NCBI GenBank assembly: GCA_036936605.1
Contig: JAUPFV010000003.1
Location: 77,112,273-77,176,272 of the forward strand
Reading direction: 5' to 3'
Length of the DNA stretch: 64,000 nt
From: Limnanthes douglasii subsp. nivea
Taxonomy: Eukaryota; Streptophyta; Magnoliopsida; Brassicales; Limnanthaceae
Position 1 is the stretch's first letter. The number at the start of each line of letters is the position of its first letter. Made by a program: the position numbers and the translations under genes. Below are positions 11,120-23,085 of the stretch, in pieces. The notes beneath the pieces are model-generated. The model ran no database searches. It saw only the letters and a list, made by a program, of their open reading frames with translations, and was not told where the DNA came from.

Positions 11120-12945
11120 GGAATTTGGGGATTTAGGGTTTTTGGTTGTAATGTGAAACATTATCAATCCATATAAAAAAAACTCAAGTTATATTCAAGT
11201 TACTACATTGTGAATACATACTGATTCTATTATTCTATTTCATCCAATTTTCAATGATAATTTCAATTGATGAACTCCATGTAAAAATCATTACCACTAC
11301 AATATCTAGTCTCCAAACACAACTTAAATAATTAACAAAAACATAAACATGAGAACTCATAAAATTACACAAACACTAAGAACTCTAATAAAAATATTAT
11401 TCCGGCGACATTCTTCAATAAGCAATTAATTACGAACTCTGAGTTATTATTAATCACGGCATCAACCCACCTAAAATACCCACAATGCTTTATAATCTAC
11501 AAACATGAAGATTATATGCAAATAAATTAAAATTTATAAAAGTAAATCATTAATATGTAAATTGAAAAGATACTTACCCTAAAGTTGATGCACTCACTGA
11601 ATTTCCTACCCAGATTCAGGACAGTCTAAGATGTACGGGTTATATTGGGTATCCCGCACTGACAGAAACCATTCTCGATCAAATTCACAAAACCCTTTGA
11701 TGTAATATCCAATATTATTTTAAGTATGAATCGATTTTGTGATGGAAAATGTTTTGGGTTCGAATGAGAGAAAGGATAATCGATTTAGGGTTCAGTCCAT
11801 CAAGAAGTTGGCTAGGTGTTTGAGGTTTATAATTATGTGGGTTGTTTTGATTTCGAGTTGGGTTTTATTTTTTATATTGGGTTTGGGTTGGTTTTTATTA
11901 TTATTATTATTAGGTTTGGGTTGATGGGTTTTAATGGATTTGGTCCGATTATAAGTTATATGGATGGGTAAGTATGTCTGGGTAAAAGTAAAATGTAAAT
12001 AAGTTTTTTTTAACTGTGTCCATGTCAACATCTTACGTGGACACTGATGCGGAATGTCAAGGGGAAAAATGGGATTGAAATATGGGCTAGAGTAAAAAAT
12101 TATTGGTTTATTGAATTTTTTTAAAACAAGGGGAACCTGTTTATTACACGAGTGAAGGATGATAACTAACGTGAGACAAGTCACAATCATGAGGGACTTG
12201 CCATGACTTTTAGCCAAACTTATGACAAAAATATAGTATCATTGTATGAATTTTTTGTCGCTTACTTAAAATATATAGATTATGTATGTCATGAATAACA
12301 AAATACGATGACAAATTTTATAATCGTCAAACCATTATGATCAAATATTATGGCAATAGAACAACCAATCGGTAATCATTTGCAATGTTACAATTTTTAT
12401 TACAAAAATCCAATTTTATAAAAGTAAATGTTTTTTTTATAGGTATGACAGTCTGCACGCGGCCCTAAAACATTTTCTTGGTACTAACCAATACAGTTTT
12501 GAAATTTTCTAGGTCAAAGTTCACAAGCTCATACGAGGTCGACATATCAAATATTTTTGAATCTTTCAAGCAAAGTAAGTTTTGTATTGTAACAAGTCAA
12601 AGAAGTATATTAAGCTTGCAACTATATATTTATATATCCCCTTGTGGACCTATAATTAATGGATAAGACTATTAAACATGCTACAAATATAGGCATAGAT
12701 CAAATAGCATGTTAATGTGTTATTAGGAAAACACAAGAGTTATCTTGCGCGTGTGAAATAGCTATGATAGAAAAAGGAAGTATATCTATTCCTAAGGACG
12801 ATTTATATATGTTTTGGAGAAAATTATATATCATTTCTAGAGATGCAACTATGCATGAATATGCTCTATAACAAAACTATCCATCACAGATAGTTCTATG
12901 CGTGGTTACAGTCCTGAACATCAAGATCATATTACTAATATGGTT
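11120..12945. other. Gene-poor spacer
   Basis: No conserved protein, RNA gene or complete element was seen. The 141-codon minus frame at 12217-11792 is low-complexity (Lys/Asn/Thr-rich) and unlikely to be real. Confidence 0.5.
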
Positions 12946-12950
12946 ACGTA
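12946..12950. repeat. Target-site duplication, left copy (ACGTA)
   Basis: The five bases before the left LTR match exactly the five after the right LTR (23081-23085). Confidence 0.9.
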
Positions 12951-13328
12951 TGGTGTGGTCTATTATAAACTCAGGGTAATTTTGTCAAGTGTTTTGGAGA
13001 ATTTTAAGGGTATTAAATGTTTGGGTGTTTTGTAGTGAGACATTTAAGCTTTCTGGTTGTATTAAATGTTCATTACCCTCATTAATGAAAAGATTTGGGT
13101 ATTTATACCCTTAATTATGGACCCATGGGCTTTCGGGTCAAGTTATGAAACCGGATTAAGTTTAAGGACCCGTTTACTCAATAAGCTAATTAGCACCTAA
13201 CTTAGTCAAAAAGTGTTTAGTGTTTTAATACTTTGGTCCTGTCCGGATATTTTAGTGGGCACTTATTGTCCTAATTACCCATATCTGGTTTTCTCAGTGA
13301 GTAGTGTTGAACAAATCCGGACTCATCA
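12951..13328 (-). repeat. 3' LTR of the Tat-like element
   Basis: It is 378 bp and on the plus strand starts TGGTGTGGTC and ends ACTCATCA. It contains GGGTATTTATACCC (13097-13110), a palindrome that reads as TATAAATA on the coding strand. Confidence 0.95.
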
Positions 13329-13345
13329 GTAGCCCCTTTTTTAGG
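13329..13345 (-). other. Polypurine tract
   Basis: Read on the minus strand, CCTAAAAAAGGGGCTAC ends directly at the 3' LTR. This purine run is the expected plus-strand primer of reverse transcription. Confidence 0.8.
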
Positions 13346-13761
13346 ATTTGTCAAAAATCTTTGGCAGGACTAAAAAACTCATTTAGTCAGTAACAATATT
13401 TTCCGGCCCGTTCATGTCTTTGGTTCGAGGTTTATCCGGACTGATTTCTTCTTAGAATTCTAAGATTTTTTATTTGGATCGTGGGACACGTGTCGCATTT
13501 TGATTTGTCCTACCAACCGTTTTCTTCTTAGAACGACGCTCCCACTAAGCTTGAAAATTAACCTCTAGATTTAATGTTTCCTACGTCAGCACCGTTTTCA
13601 ATCATTACTTGAATCTTTTCGTCTTATCCTAGGTATCAATAACTTTTTCCCTTACTAATAAATAAATTACTTTCTTTTACTGTTTCACCATCTTCATCAC
13701 TCTACAATTCCTTTTTTCAGAGCTTTTACATTTTCTTTCAAAACCTTTCTTGGATAGTTTT

Positions 13762-16480
13762 ATGTTCACAGCGAGAAACACTCTTGTACAAGGAGGTTTG
13801 TTGAATCTATCTGAACTAGAGAAGGCGAAGAAAGTCAAACGAGAGAGACCCATTGCTGCTGGTCTTCCAGTCTCTCCAAGCGATAAGTCTGATAAACCAT
13901 CTTTAGAAGTTGATCAAGGATCGTCTTCTACCAAAAGTGCAAAACCCAAACGTCTATTCAAGCCAAACCTTTCACCAATCCCATCAGGCTCCTCTGTTCA
14001 GGAGTCTCAACATTCTACTTCTTAAGAGAAAGTCGTATCAAGTGTTAGGAAACCTTCTCCGTTCATAGCCATGGGATCTGACATTGAAAGTCCCTAGAGA
14101 AAACCAATACTCGTCGGACAATACGTTTGGTGAAAGGCAAAGCGACTGACTCTCAATCAAAGTCCTCCAAGCCAGAGGTCTCTAAGTCAGCAAGTAAAGA
14201 CAAACCCTCTGGATTGGAGATTTCCATAAGAGCTCCTCCAAAAAAGACCTTTGGATCTGAGGCATCCAAAGTGGCCTCTCATACCAAGTCCTCCAGAGCG
14301 GAGCCCTAACCGGACACCAGACCTTTAGAAGAAACTGGTGCTCAACCATCCGGACAGACCTTTGAGCAACAAGCTGACACTCTTCCATCCTCAACAACTG
14401 ACAAGCCTTCCACAATGATGGAAGATAGCATCAAAGAGGCCCCTTTCGAGACTGAAGCATCTAGGAAAACTGAGGATGCTGCCTCTGACAGAAAAAGGGA
14501 AAGGAGGGACTGGCTCATTCGGAGCTACAGGAGTGCTTGGAGGGCAAGGTGGGACCTTGCTTTCAGAAGGTCAACGTGAAGTATTTGCTGGCCATGCAGA
14601 ACATCAACTACGTTTATACTCACACCGCTGAGCTGGGCTGGATCCAAACTAAGTAGAGGATCCCAGAATCAGTGAAGGTGAGAATACCAGTTACACCGGA
14701 AACTCCGATGGAATGCAAGCTCAATGAGATTATCATTTACACCAAGCTGTTCAACTGGGGGCTCAGATTTCCCATAAATCCAGAAATTGTCAAGTATTTT
14801 CACCTGATCAAGCTTTGTCCAAGCCAGCTAAGTCCAAATGCTTGGTATACCCTCTTTTATTATATAATGGCATCGAGGTTGTCCGTTATTCCTCTCTCCA
14901 TGAAGCAATTCGCCGTTATGGCCAGCCTGTGCAAAAACCATCAAATCCCATTCTACCATTTTCCCTTATCAGTATTGTCGAAGAAGTTCATCGACTATTT
15001 GGAGGAGGGGCATACCACATGTGCCAAGCTGAATGCATGGGCTGCTGAACGTTGGGGGAATGTTTTCCACAACTGTTTCACTTTTGAAAACTTAGTGAGA
15101 TCTCACTTATGGAATACCACGGGCCGGAGGGACCTCAACTGGGAGGAATTGACCACTCCCCTCCTCCAGCTGTCATTCTTAATACAATGGAGGAAAAGAA
15201 TGGCAAAATGACCTTTCCTTCCAGAGCCAAAGCCCCTAACAAAATGAAAGGAAAGGGCAAGAAAAATAAGGCTGCAGCAGAGGCAGTTCGGAGTGCTACA
15301 GAAGAGACTAGTCCGGATAATAAAGGAGGGAAGAAACAAGGAGGGATTGATGCTACTTTGCTCAAGGTAGTTGAGGATGAGACTATTAAGGAGGCAGGTG
15401 AATCATAAAATACACCAAGGCCTCCTAAAAAGGACCGAAAGAGGGGAGCAAGCAACGATGAGAGGACTGCTAAGAAGAAAAAGGTCACCTTGGGGGAATA
15501 AGTAATCCTTCGCCCTTCAGAGCCTCTACCTCCAGCAGACCCAACTAATCCCACCTTAGTAGGGCAGATTCCCACTGATCTACAATCCAGGGAAGGTACC
15601 GGAGGGGATATTGATGGAGTAGACATCAGTGGCCTCCAAAACATTGGTCTCTATTTCAACGATTTTGAGAAGGATGACTTCGCTGGACCTTACCTTCCTC
15701 CAAGATCTTCTAATATGGTGACTTACAATGGCAAGTCCTTTACTGTCTCTGGGGAACACGATGTGGTGGCCCATTCTCTTCTGGGCCATATTCAGCCAGT
15801 ACTCAACTTGGAAAGGCAAGTAAAAAATCAGTATGACCTCATCAACACCCTCAACACCGACAATGAGACTTTGTCAACTGATCTCCTCAATGCCAACCAG
15901 AGCATTGAGGCACTGAAGAAGGAGCTTGAGGAGCTGAAGTAGAATAAGGAAGATCTGTCAACCAAGCTGGTCAATTCGGAGAAGGCTAACACAGAGCTCC
16001 AAACTAAGTGCTTCGGTTTGGAAAAATATCTCTCCACCTTGAAGGAAGATGTGAAGACTGAAGACGATGCTATCCAGTCTCTGTCTGGTGACAAGATTAT
16101 CCTTGAAGAGGTTGTGTCCAAGGTAACCAAGGAGAAAGAAAACTTGTTGAAAGAGTAGGATGAGATAATTCAAGCCCGCATCAATGCATACGCAAACGGG
16201 GTGATAGATTCCCTAGAAAAAAGGTATGCCGAAGTTAAGTCTGATATGGTTTCGCTTTTCCACCAAACGTTTCCGAAGAGAACGCTTGATACCTTGTGGC
16301 AATATGTTGAGTATGAAGATATCTCATTACATACGATGGTGGATGGTTATAAGAAGAACTAATTTAGTAGAATTGATGACACTACCGATGAGGAAGAAAG
16401 AACCGGGGAGAGTTTAAGTGCTGAGCTCAAAGATCCCTAGAAAAAAGATGATGCAGGAACATCCGAAAGGAATAAGCCCT
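13762..16480 (+). pseudogene. Antisense extra ORF (Transposase_28 domain plus coiled coil)
   Basis: This is an additional gene on the strand opposite to gag-pol, between integrase and the 3' LTR. The N-terminal part (13762-14025) is Ser/Lys/Pro-rich. The middle (14672-15211) holds the Transposase_28 domain, with KLFNWGLRFPINPEIVKYF and LSPNAWYTLFYYIMASRL. The C-terminal part (15715-16420) is a long coiled coil with ELEELK and LSTKLVNSEKANTEL heptads. Stops at 14023, about 14306 and 15940, and frame changes, break it. In the family this protein has no proven role. Its own promoter would have to lie in or near the 3' LTR, firing inwards. A truncated relative is at 2216-2713. Confidence 0.75.
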
Positions 16481-17024
16481 GAGGTTTTAACTATCTTTTT
16501 TCTTACTTGTTTTTTTTAATCTTGTGAACTACTAAAGTCCTTGGATGACCAAGAAATTTTTGTAACCATGTCCGGTTTGAGTCTGGTTAATCCTTTCTTA
16601 AAACAAAGTCCTTGGATGGCCAAGGCATAATTTATGTTTTAATATCATCATCCGGTTTTTAGCCGGACAAGCTTACCTTGCTAAATTTTTTCTCTGTTTC
16701 ATAGTTTCTTAAATTTAATGGCTAATGTTTAAAGAGCCCGTATTTATTTTACAAGTATTTAAGATGAGAATGTTTAAAATCTCCGATGACATGTGTTTAA
16801 TAGTCATCATTCAACCAAATTAATCTGATCTGCCAAAGATCCTTAGTAATTTGAAAACTTTAAAGAAATTGTAATCAAACCACTCCAAATATTTTAAGAA
16901 GGCATCAAATTTTATTGAAAAAACCAGACACCTCATTAAAACCTCCCCACGCCACCAGGGTAGGAAATAGTATGCCCCCCTAATATTTACATGGACTTTA
17001 AACAAGTAAATATTTACACAACTT

Positions 17025-18060
17025 TCATTCCAGATATAACCGGAGGTGTTCAATATTCCAAGGGTGCTTTAAGATTCTTCCACCTTTGTCTTGAAGCTTG
17101 TATGTCTCAGGCTTGAGTTTTTCAGAGACCTCATAAGGCCCTTCCCAGTTCGGAGCTAGCTTGCCGAACTGCTTCTCCTTAGTATGCAAGAAAAACTTTC
17201 TCAATACTTTATCCCCTGACTGAAAATCCCTTCTTTTGATCTTGGAAGCAAATCTTCTACTCATCAAGCCTTGGTAATGGGTGGTTCTAAGATGAGCCTT
17301 AACTTTTTTATCTTCTATTAAGTCTAACTAACTTCTGATTGCCAATTCATTAGCCTGTTCGTAATAATTGTGGACTCTGTATGATGGAAGAGTCGCCTCT
17401 ATAGGAGCAATTGCATCCATCCCATATACCAAGGCAAAAGAAGATTCTTGTGTAGCAGCTCCAGGAGTAGTCCGGTATGCCCATAACACTTCTTGCAAAT
17501 AGCTTTGCCACTTTCATGCAGCCCCTTCTAAATTCTTTTTTAAACCGGACATGATGGTCCTATTTGCCACTTCAACTTGGCCATTTTCTTATGGGTGGAA
17601 AGGAGAAGAAAAAATGTTGAATGCCCCGGGAGGCACAAAAATTCTCCATATCCTTGTTATCGAATTGTGGCCCATTGTCTGTGGTTATCTTTTGTGGAAC
17701 CCCAGATCCGCAACAAATGTTAGATAAGATAAATTTTATAACAGCTTTCCATGTAGTTCCTTTTAGTGGGGCCGCTTCTATCCATTTTGAGAAATAATCA
17801 ATGGCTACAATAATTGTCCTGCACCCTCCGGATGCCATTGGTAGAGGCCCAACTAAATCTAGTCCCCAACGAGCAAAAGGCACTGGCTCATAAATCGATT
17901 CCATAGGAACAGTTGGGATATGAATTTCATTACCATATCTTTGGCATGGGTCATATTTCTTCACCAACTCCTTAGCATCTGTCATTATGGATGGCCAATA
18001 GTATCCGGCCAACAAAACCCTCCGGGTTAAAGCTTTATAGCCACAGTGTGTTGATCATTC
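17025..18060 (-). pseudogene. Integrase of the Tat-like element
   Basis: Reading leftward from 18060: a zinc-binding region with LAGYYWPSIMTDAKELVKKY, a core with FARWGLDLVGPLP (first catalytic Asp) and ITTDNGPQFDN (second Asp), then a frame break at about 17570 just where the catalytic Glu block should be (SFPPIRKWPS replaces the usual HPQGNGQVE). The C-terminus, with FGKLAPNWEGPYEVSEKL, is intact at 17267-17025. One cysteine of the zinc finger appears replaced (KKYDPCQRYG where CxxC is expected). The product would not be active. Confidence 0.9.
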
Positions 18061-18870
18061 TCCATCATGTAGTTTGGATAGCACAATTTGGAAATCTTCA
18101 ACCCCCAAAAAACGCAGGAGAGGTATACTAAACGACTTATTATAAAGAACATCTCTTATGATCAATAAACCACGAGCTTTATGCTTCATTTTCCTTGTCA
18201 CAGCTTTCTCCGGAGGCAAAATGCCATCAGATATGCATTGAAGAAGGGGATATCTCCAGTCTTTGGGTTGAACCACTTTTATACTTAAACTTTCCTCCTC
18301 TTCCTTGCTCTGATTGGGTTGTATGGACGGATATTCTTGCACATGAATCCATGGGTAGGACTCAGAGTATGCTATGGTTTCCAAAGAGTTTGCTAATGTG
18401 TTCTCAGATCTAGGTATATGCTCATAGCTAACATTTTTGAAGTTAACTGCCACTTCTTTAAGGATAAACAAGTATTTGATCAACTACTTATTTTTTGCCT
18501 CAGATTGACCTTGGGCATGATGGATAAGAAGCTGAAAATCACTCATCAACCTGACTCTTTTAGCCCCACACAAAAAAGCTAGCTTCATACCAGCTATAGT
18601 AGCCTCATATTCAGACTCATTGTTAGAAGAAATAAAAGAAAAACATATAGCCTAGTATAACTTATCGCCATACCGAGAGGTTAAACATATCCCAGCACCA
18701 CAACCCATGGTACTTGATCCACCATCTGTCCAGACAACCCATACTTTCTTAGTTTTCTAATCTACAGCTTGCTTAGTACTTCTGTCCGAATGGAACTCTA
18801 CCAGGATATCGGCAATAGATTGAGCTTTGATTGTAGTTCGTAGGGAAAAATCAATATCATAATCACCCAA
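18055..18870 (-). pseudogene. Second (archaeal-type) RNase H domain
   Basis: Reading leftward: WVVWTDGG, a block with SFISSNNESEYEATIAGMKL, then LMSDFQLLIHHAQGQ and the linker to integrase with YEHIPRSENTLANSL. It is separate from the RT-linked RNase H at 18964-19152. Possession of a second, archaeal-like RNase H is a known trait of Tat/Ogre-group elements. Stops interrupt it (for example at about 18490). Confidence 0.75.
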
Positions 18871-18963
18871 TTATGCTGACCATTTTCTCATCCTCCTTGA
18901 TATGTCTGCCTTCTGAAGAACATTCTTCAAAGGAAAAGACGTCCCGACGATGATAGAATGAGA

Positions 18964-19882
18964 CTAAAAATGCGGCCTCTTCTTTCTGGCAGTAATCACC
19001 AAGGCCAGTGCCAGTTTTTCAAGCTTCAGGTACCTCTTTTCAGCATCCATCAAACTCTTTCTGATGTAGTACACCAGACGAGGATAATTGTCCACCTCTC
19101 TTACAAGCACTGCACTTATAGCACATTCTGAAAAAGCTAAGTTTATGTACAATGTCTCTCCGTCAATAGGTTTGAAAAGGGTTCTGGGGGAAGATAAATG
19201 CTTTTTAATTCATTAAACGCCTGGTCGTACTATGGAGACCAGTTAAAGTCTTTAACACCCTTTAAAGTCTGAAAAATGGGGCACACCTATCCGAAGACCT
19301 TGAAATAAAACGATTTAAGGCAGCCAACCTTCTTGTCAACCTTTGTACTTTGTTAACACTTCGAGGAGGATCCATTTTTAACAAGGCATCAAGCTAGTCT
19401 AGATCAGGCTGTATCCCTTTCTCCCTTATCACATACCCCAAAAAAATTCCGGATTGCACCCCAAACACACATTTTTCTGGATTCAATTTTAAATTAACAT
19501 TTGCCAAGTTGGCAAAAGTTTCTTGAAGATCAGCTAGGTGCAACTTTTCTTCCAAGATTTTTACCATCATGTCATCAATATATATTTCCATATTTCCCCT
19601 AATATGATCAACAAATTCTTTGTTCACAAACCTCTGATAGGTAGCCCCAGCATTTTTCAACCCAAAAGGAATCACCTTGTAACAATGGAGGCCTCTATCT
19701 GTAAGAAAAGTAGTGTGTTCCTGGTCCTTCATATCCACATGTATCTGGTTATAACCGTTGAAGGCATCCATGAAGGACAATAACTTGTTCCAAGATGTGG
19801 AGTCTACCAACTGGTCTATCCGGGGGACTGGATAGAGATCTTTTGGGCAAGCTCTGTTGAGGTCAGTAAAGTCGATATACAT
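18964..19882 (-). pseudogene. Reverse transcriptase and RNase H of the Tat-like element
   Basis: The RT palm at 19882-19394 carries DFTDLNRACPKDLYPVPRID, FNGYNQIHVD and the catalytic box YIDDMMVK with both aspartates, followed by LKLNPEKCVFGVQSGIFLGY. The connected RNase H block at 19152-18964 reads AVLVREVDNYPRLVYYIRKS and LEKLALALVITARK. Stops lie between the blocks (19380-19160), so the polyprotein is not continuous, although the RT active site itself is conserved. Confidence 0.95.
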
Positions 19883-20512
19883 ACGTCATTTCCCATTATT
19901 TTTCTTTACTAACACTAGGTTGGCTGTCCATAAAGGATATTGAGACTCTTTTATGTGTCCCATCTTGGTAAGTCGGTCAACTTCTTGAACTATGACATCA
20001 GCTTTCTCCTTAAATAAAGCTCTCCTTCTTTGCACAATAGGCGCAACATCTCTTCAGATAGATAGCTGGTGTGATATAACATTCGCGGGTATTCCGGTTC
20101 ACATCAGCATTGCACTAAGCAAAAACATGTTGGTGGTCTGCCAAAAGGGACCATAATTTTTTCTTCAATTCTGGTGTCATCTTGGAGCCAATTTTAACAC
20201 TTATTCCTTCAGACAGAGAGTGGGTTTTAACTTCTTTTTTTGGTATCAAAACACCAGGGGTCTCTCCGGGGTCATCAATTTCACCCTCACCCTCAGAGGG
20301 CCCCAACAACTGCTAATCTTCATTTATCCGGATTGCCCCAGAGTTTTAGGGGAAAGTGCAGTTGCATAACATTCTCTTGTTATTTTTTGGCTACTCCGGA
20401 CAACTTCCACTTGTCCTTGAACTGCATACTTTAAACATTGGTGAATTGTTGAAGCCACAACATGCATCCTAGAGAGCCAGGATCTCCCAAAGATCGCATT
20501 GTAACATGTGGG

Positions 20513-20863
20513 TCAATCTACCACAACGAAAAGTACCATGACCATCTTTTTGAAAGGGCCTTTGCCCAACAATACCTCATCCTCAAATTCTCCGATCACA
20601 TCTGTAGAGCTCCCCTTGAATCCCACAATGGATCTGTTAAAAAGCTGAATCACTGCTGGATTCTTCATCTGTTTATAGGAACTTAAAAAGAGAATATCGG
20701 TTGAGCTGCCAGTGTTAATCAAAATTTGCATGATGTCGTTGCCCCCAATCGATGCTTCCATCACCACAGCATCCTCATGAGGCCTAGCTATGTCCCTTAG
20801 ATCATCTTCATCAAAAACAATGAAGGGAAAATGAAGACTTATAGGAAGACATTCCTCCCTCAA
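20513..20863 (-). pseudogene. Aspartic protease of the Tat-like element
   Basis: The block ILINTGSSTDILFLSSY is the retropepsin active site (usually VDTGSS). The catalytic aspartate is replaced by asparagine, so this copy would not cleave. The flanking FDEDDLRDIARPHEDAVV is typical of Tat/Athila polyproteins. The link to RT runs through 20309-20115. Confidence 0.85.
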
Positions 20864-21479
20864 ACTGAGTAGCTAGAGTGTGAACATGCCTCTTTCTTGA
20901 AGAAGGAGTTGGCGCTGTCATAGTAAGTGACTCAAAAAAGCTTATGAGTCCAGACACTGTCTTGGTATGTTCTGTTATAACCCCCATTTTATTACGGGTT
21001 GGATCAGGATCCAAATACTCTGATTCGACATCAAATCTTTCAATGATTACCATGGCCCCGTCCGGAGCAGATATCCCTGCATTGTTTGTTGGGCCAGCCC
21101 GGTGAGCATTGTCAGGCCTGTTTCCACTTCTTCTCTTGACATAAGCTCCCATCTTCCCCCTTTCAATCAGATTCTGCACCTCTTGTTACAAAGCGATGCA
21201 ATCCTCGGTTTTATGGCCAATATCATGATGATATTGGAAAAAATAAGTATTAGGACTTTCCCTAGGAGATTGAAGCGCTGCCGACTTCCTGAAATGTACC
21301 TCATCTTTTGTTTTGTCATAGATGGTTGCCACATTTTCTTTCAATTCAGAAAACCACTCCGATTGGACCCAATGTCCTTGATTATTTTTGTATTACTGGC
21401 TCTGAGCTGGAGCTGGGTGGGATTGAGTCTGTTTGGACCTGTTGGGTCCTTATCCGGCTTCTTTGGCCTTGTATCCGGA

Positions 21480-22630
21480 CTAGTTCTGGTTTGGTGCGGC
21501 TGTGGAAGATCTCACTTGCTTGTGTACCCTAGTCTTCTTTGTTTCATCTATATTGATTTTATTTCCCACCTGGTTTAGCAAACCACCCCAAGTCATGGCC
21601 TTTTTCCTGGTTACCGAATCGGTCAGATTCCCAAGGTTTAATCCTTGTCTCAAAGAAGCTATTGCTACCTCCTCAAAGCAATCAGATAACCCATTCTTTT
21701 TGTTTACGAACCAGCTTATATAGTCTTTCAGTGATTCGTTTGGCTCTTGGGCATAATGGATGATAGTATCTCCATTGCCCTTCACCTCCTTACTCTCCAC
21801 AAACTGTCTTCAGAAGGCCACCCAAAACGTGTCAAAGTTTCTGATACAACCTTGTAGTAAGTTGTTGTACCATTTCAAAGCACTTCCCGTAAAAGATTGA
21901 GAGAAGGCTTTACAAAGAAGTTTGTCATCATCATCAAAATTCATCATAAAATTTTTAAACTGTTCCAGATGGTTGTCCGGATCTTTGCTCCCATCATACT
22001 TCTCTATTTTAGTACTGTCAAACCTCTTAGGAAGGTTTCCGTACAGTATCTTGGATGACAATGGGGATTGCCTCCAATTCCGGCCATGACTAAAAATTGT
22101 GTCTTCATTAGGTGTTGCAAAAATCCCCTGCTCATCATGGAAAGCAAAAGGATCCATCAACAACTGATCCACATGCCTACGACTATGGTTGTGGCTATGA
22201 GACGACTCTTTTCCCATGTGCCTCTTTAATCTCCCATACCTATCCCTATTTCTTGAATATTTTTTAACCAACTTTTGTTTCTTCTTGGATCTCCCATCAT
22301 CATTGCTGGATGACAAGGACTCCTCAAGCCCATCCTCATTTGAGGAGCTACTAGAGGACTCAGACTCTGAGCTCTCCACCGGCTTGGACCAGTGAGATAT
22401 CTTGGAACTGATATGGGTATTTTTTGTACTCAAGTGAGTCTCCCTTGGATTGTGAGTATGGTGAATGGCTGACACTTTCGACTTTTCCTTTAAACTTATC
22501 CCTGCCTTTTTAGTGGCCCTCAACTCTTCTATTCAGCTTCCAGTCTGTCTCGTTCTATAATCGTGTACTCATCGTTCTCTCCCAGCACCTCTATCAAATG
22601 TGGTGGCACTGCTTGCTTGTCCGGATTCAT
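21480..22630 (-). pseudogene. gag of the Tat-like element
   Basis: The likely start is the ATG at 22630 (MNPDKQAVPPHLIEVLGEN), about 50 bp inside the primer-binding site. The frame is broken near 22540 and resumes as a Ser-rich basic region and then the retrotransposon gag domain (IEKYDGSKDPDNHLEQFKNF, GSALKWYNNL). A TGA at about 21808 cuts it, and the rest continues to YISWFVNKKNGLSDCFEE. Confidence 0.85.
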
Positions 22631-22682
22631 CCGAACTGGTTTTTCTTGCTAGTTTTGAATGATAGATTCAAGAACCTTCTCC

Positions 22683-22699
22683 TCCCACTGTGGTCGCCA
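22683..22699 (-). other. Primer-binding site
   Basis: On the minus strand, three bases after the 5' LTR, the sequence TGGCGACCACAGTGGGA begins with the complement of a tRNA CCA end. The first bases TGGCGAC suit a tRNA-Arg-type primer. The exact tRNA was not checked. Confidence 0.7.
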
Positions 22700-22702
22700 A
22701 TT

Positions 22703-23080
22703 TGGTGTGGTCTATTTTAAACTGAGGGTAATTTTGTCAAGTGTTTTGGAGAGTTTGATGGGTATTAAATGTTTGGGTGTTTTGTAGTGAGAGATTTAAG
22801 CTGCCTGGTTGTATTAAATATTTATTACCCTCATTAATGAAATTAGTTGGGTATTTATACCCTTAATTATGGACCCATGGGCTTTCGGGTCAAGTTATGA
22901 AACCGCGCCAAGTTTCATGACCCGTTTACTCAATAAGCTGATTAGCACCTAGCTTAGTCAAAAGGTATTTAGTGTTTTAATACTTTTGTCTTGTCGGGAG
23001 AGTTCAGTGGGTACTTATTGTCCGAATTACCCGTGTCCGTTTTTCTCAGGGAGTAGTGGTGAACAAATCCGAAATCATCA
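22703..23080 (-). repeat. 5' LTR of the Tat-like element
   Basis: It is 378 bp and matches the left LTR at about 90%. The palindromic TATA block GGGTATTTATACCC is at 22849-22862, in the position of the promoter for gag-pol. Confidence 0.95.
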
Positions 23081-23085
23081 ACGTA
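23081..23085. repeat. Target-site duplication, right copy (ACGTA)
   Basis: It is an exact match to 12946-12950. Confidence 0.9.

Larger units (their letters stand above)
12951..23080 (-). mobile_element. Full-length Ty3/gypsy LTR retrotransposon, Tat-like lineage
   Basis: This 10,130-bp element is bounded by two 378-bp LTRs and a perfect 5-bp duplication. Its coding strand is minus, so the 5' LTR is the right one. The order 5'-gag, protease, RT, RNase H, second RNase H-like domain, integrase-3' is Ty3/gypsy. The second RNase H, and an extra ORF on the opposite strand between integrase and the 3' LTR, point to the Tat group of plant elements. By eye I count about 39 differences between the LTRs (about 10%), so the insertion is old. 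Every coding module is broken, so it is not autonomous. Confidence 0.95.

Noticed and set aside
11880..12010. Right end of the truncated MULE at 9.4 kb
   Set aside because: A few GGGTAAGTATG-like words are present, but there is no alignable inverted copy of the left end.
11792..12217. 141-codon minus-strand frame
   Set aside because: It is Lys/Asn/Thr-rich low complexity with no family resemblance, in AT-rich DNA.
15135..15644. 169-codon minus-strand frame in the gypsy element
   Set aside because: It is the complement of the lysine-rich linker of the antisense ORF. It has no gypsy domain and is in the wrong place for gag-pol.
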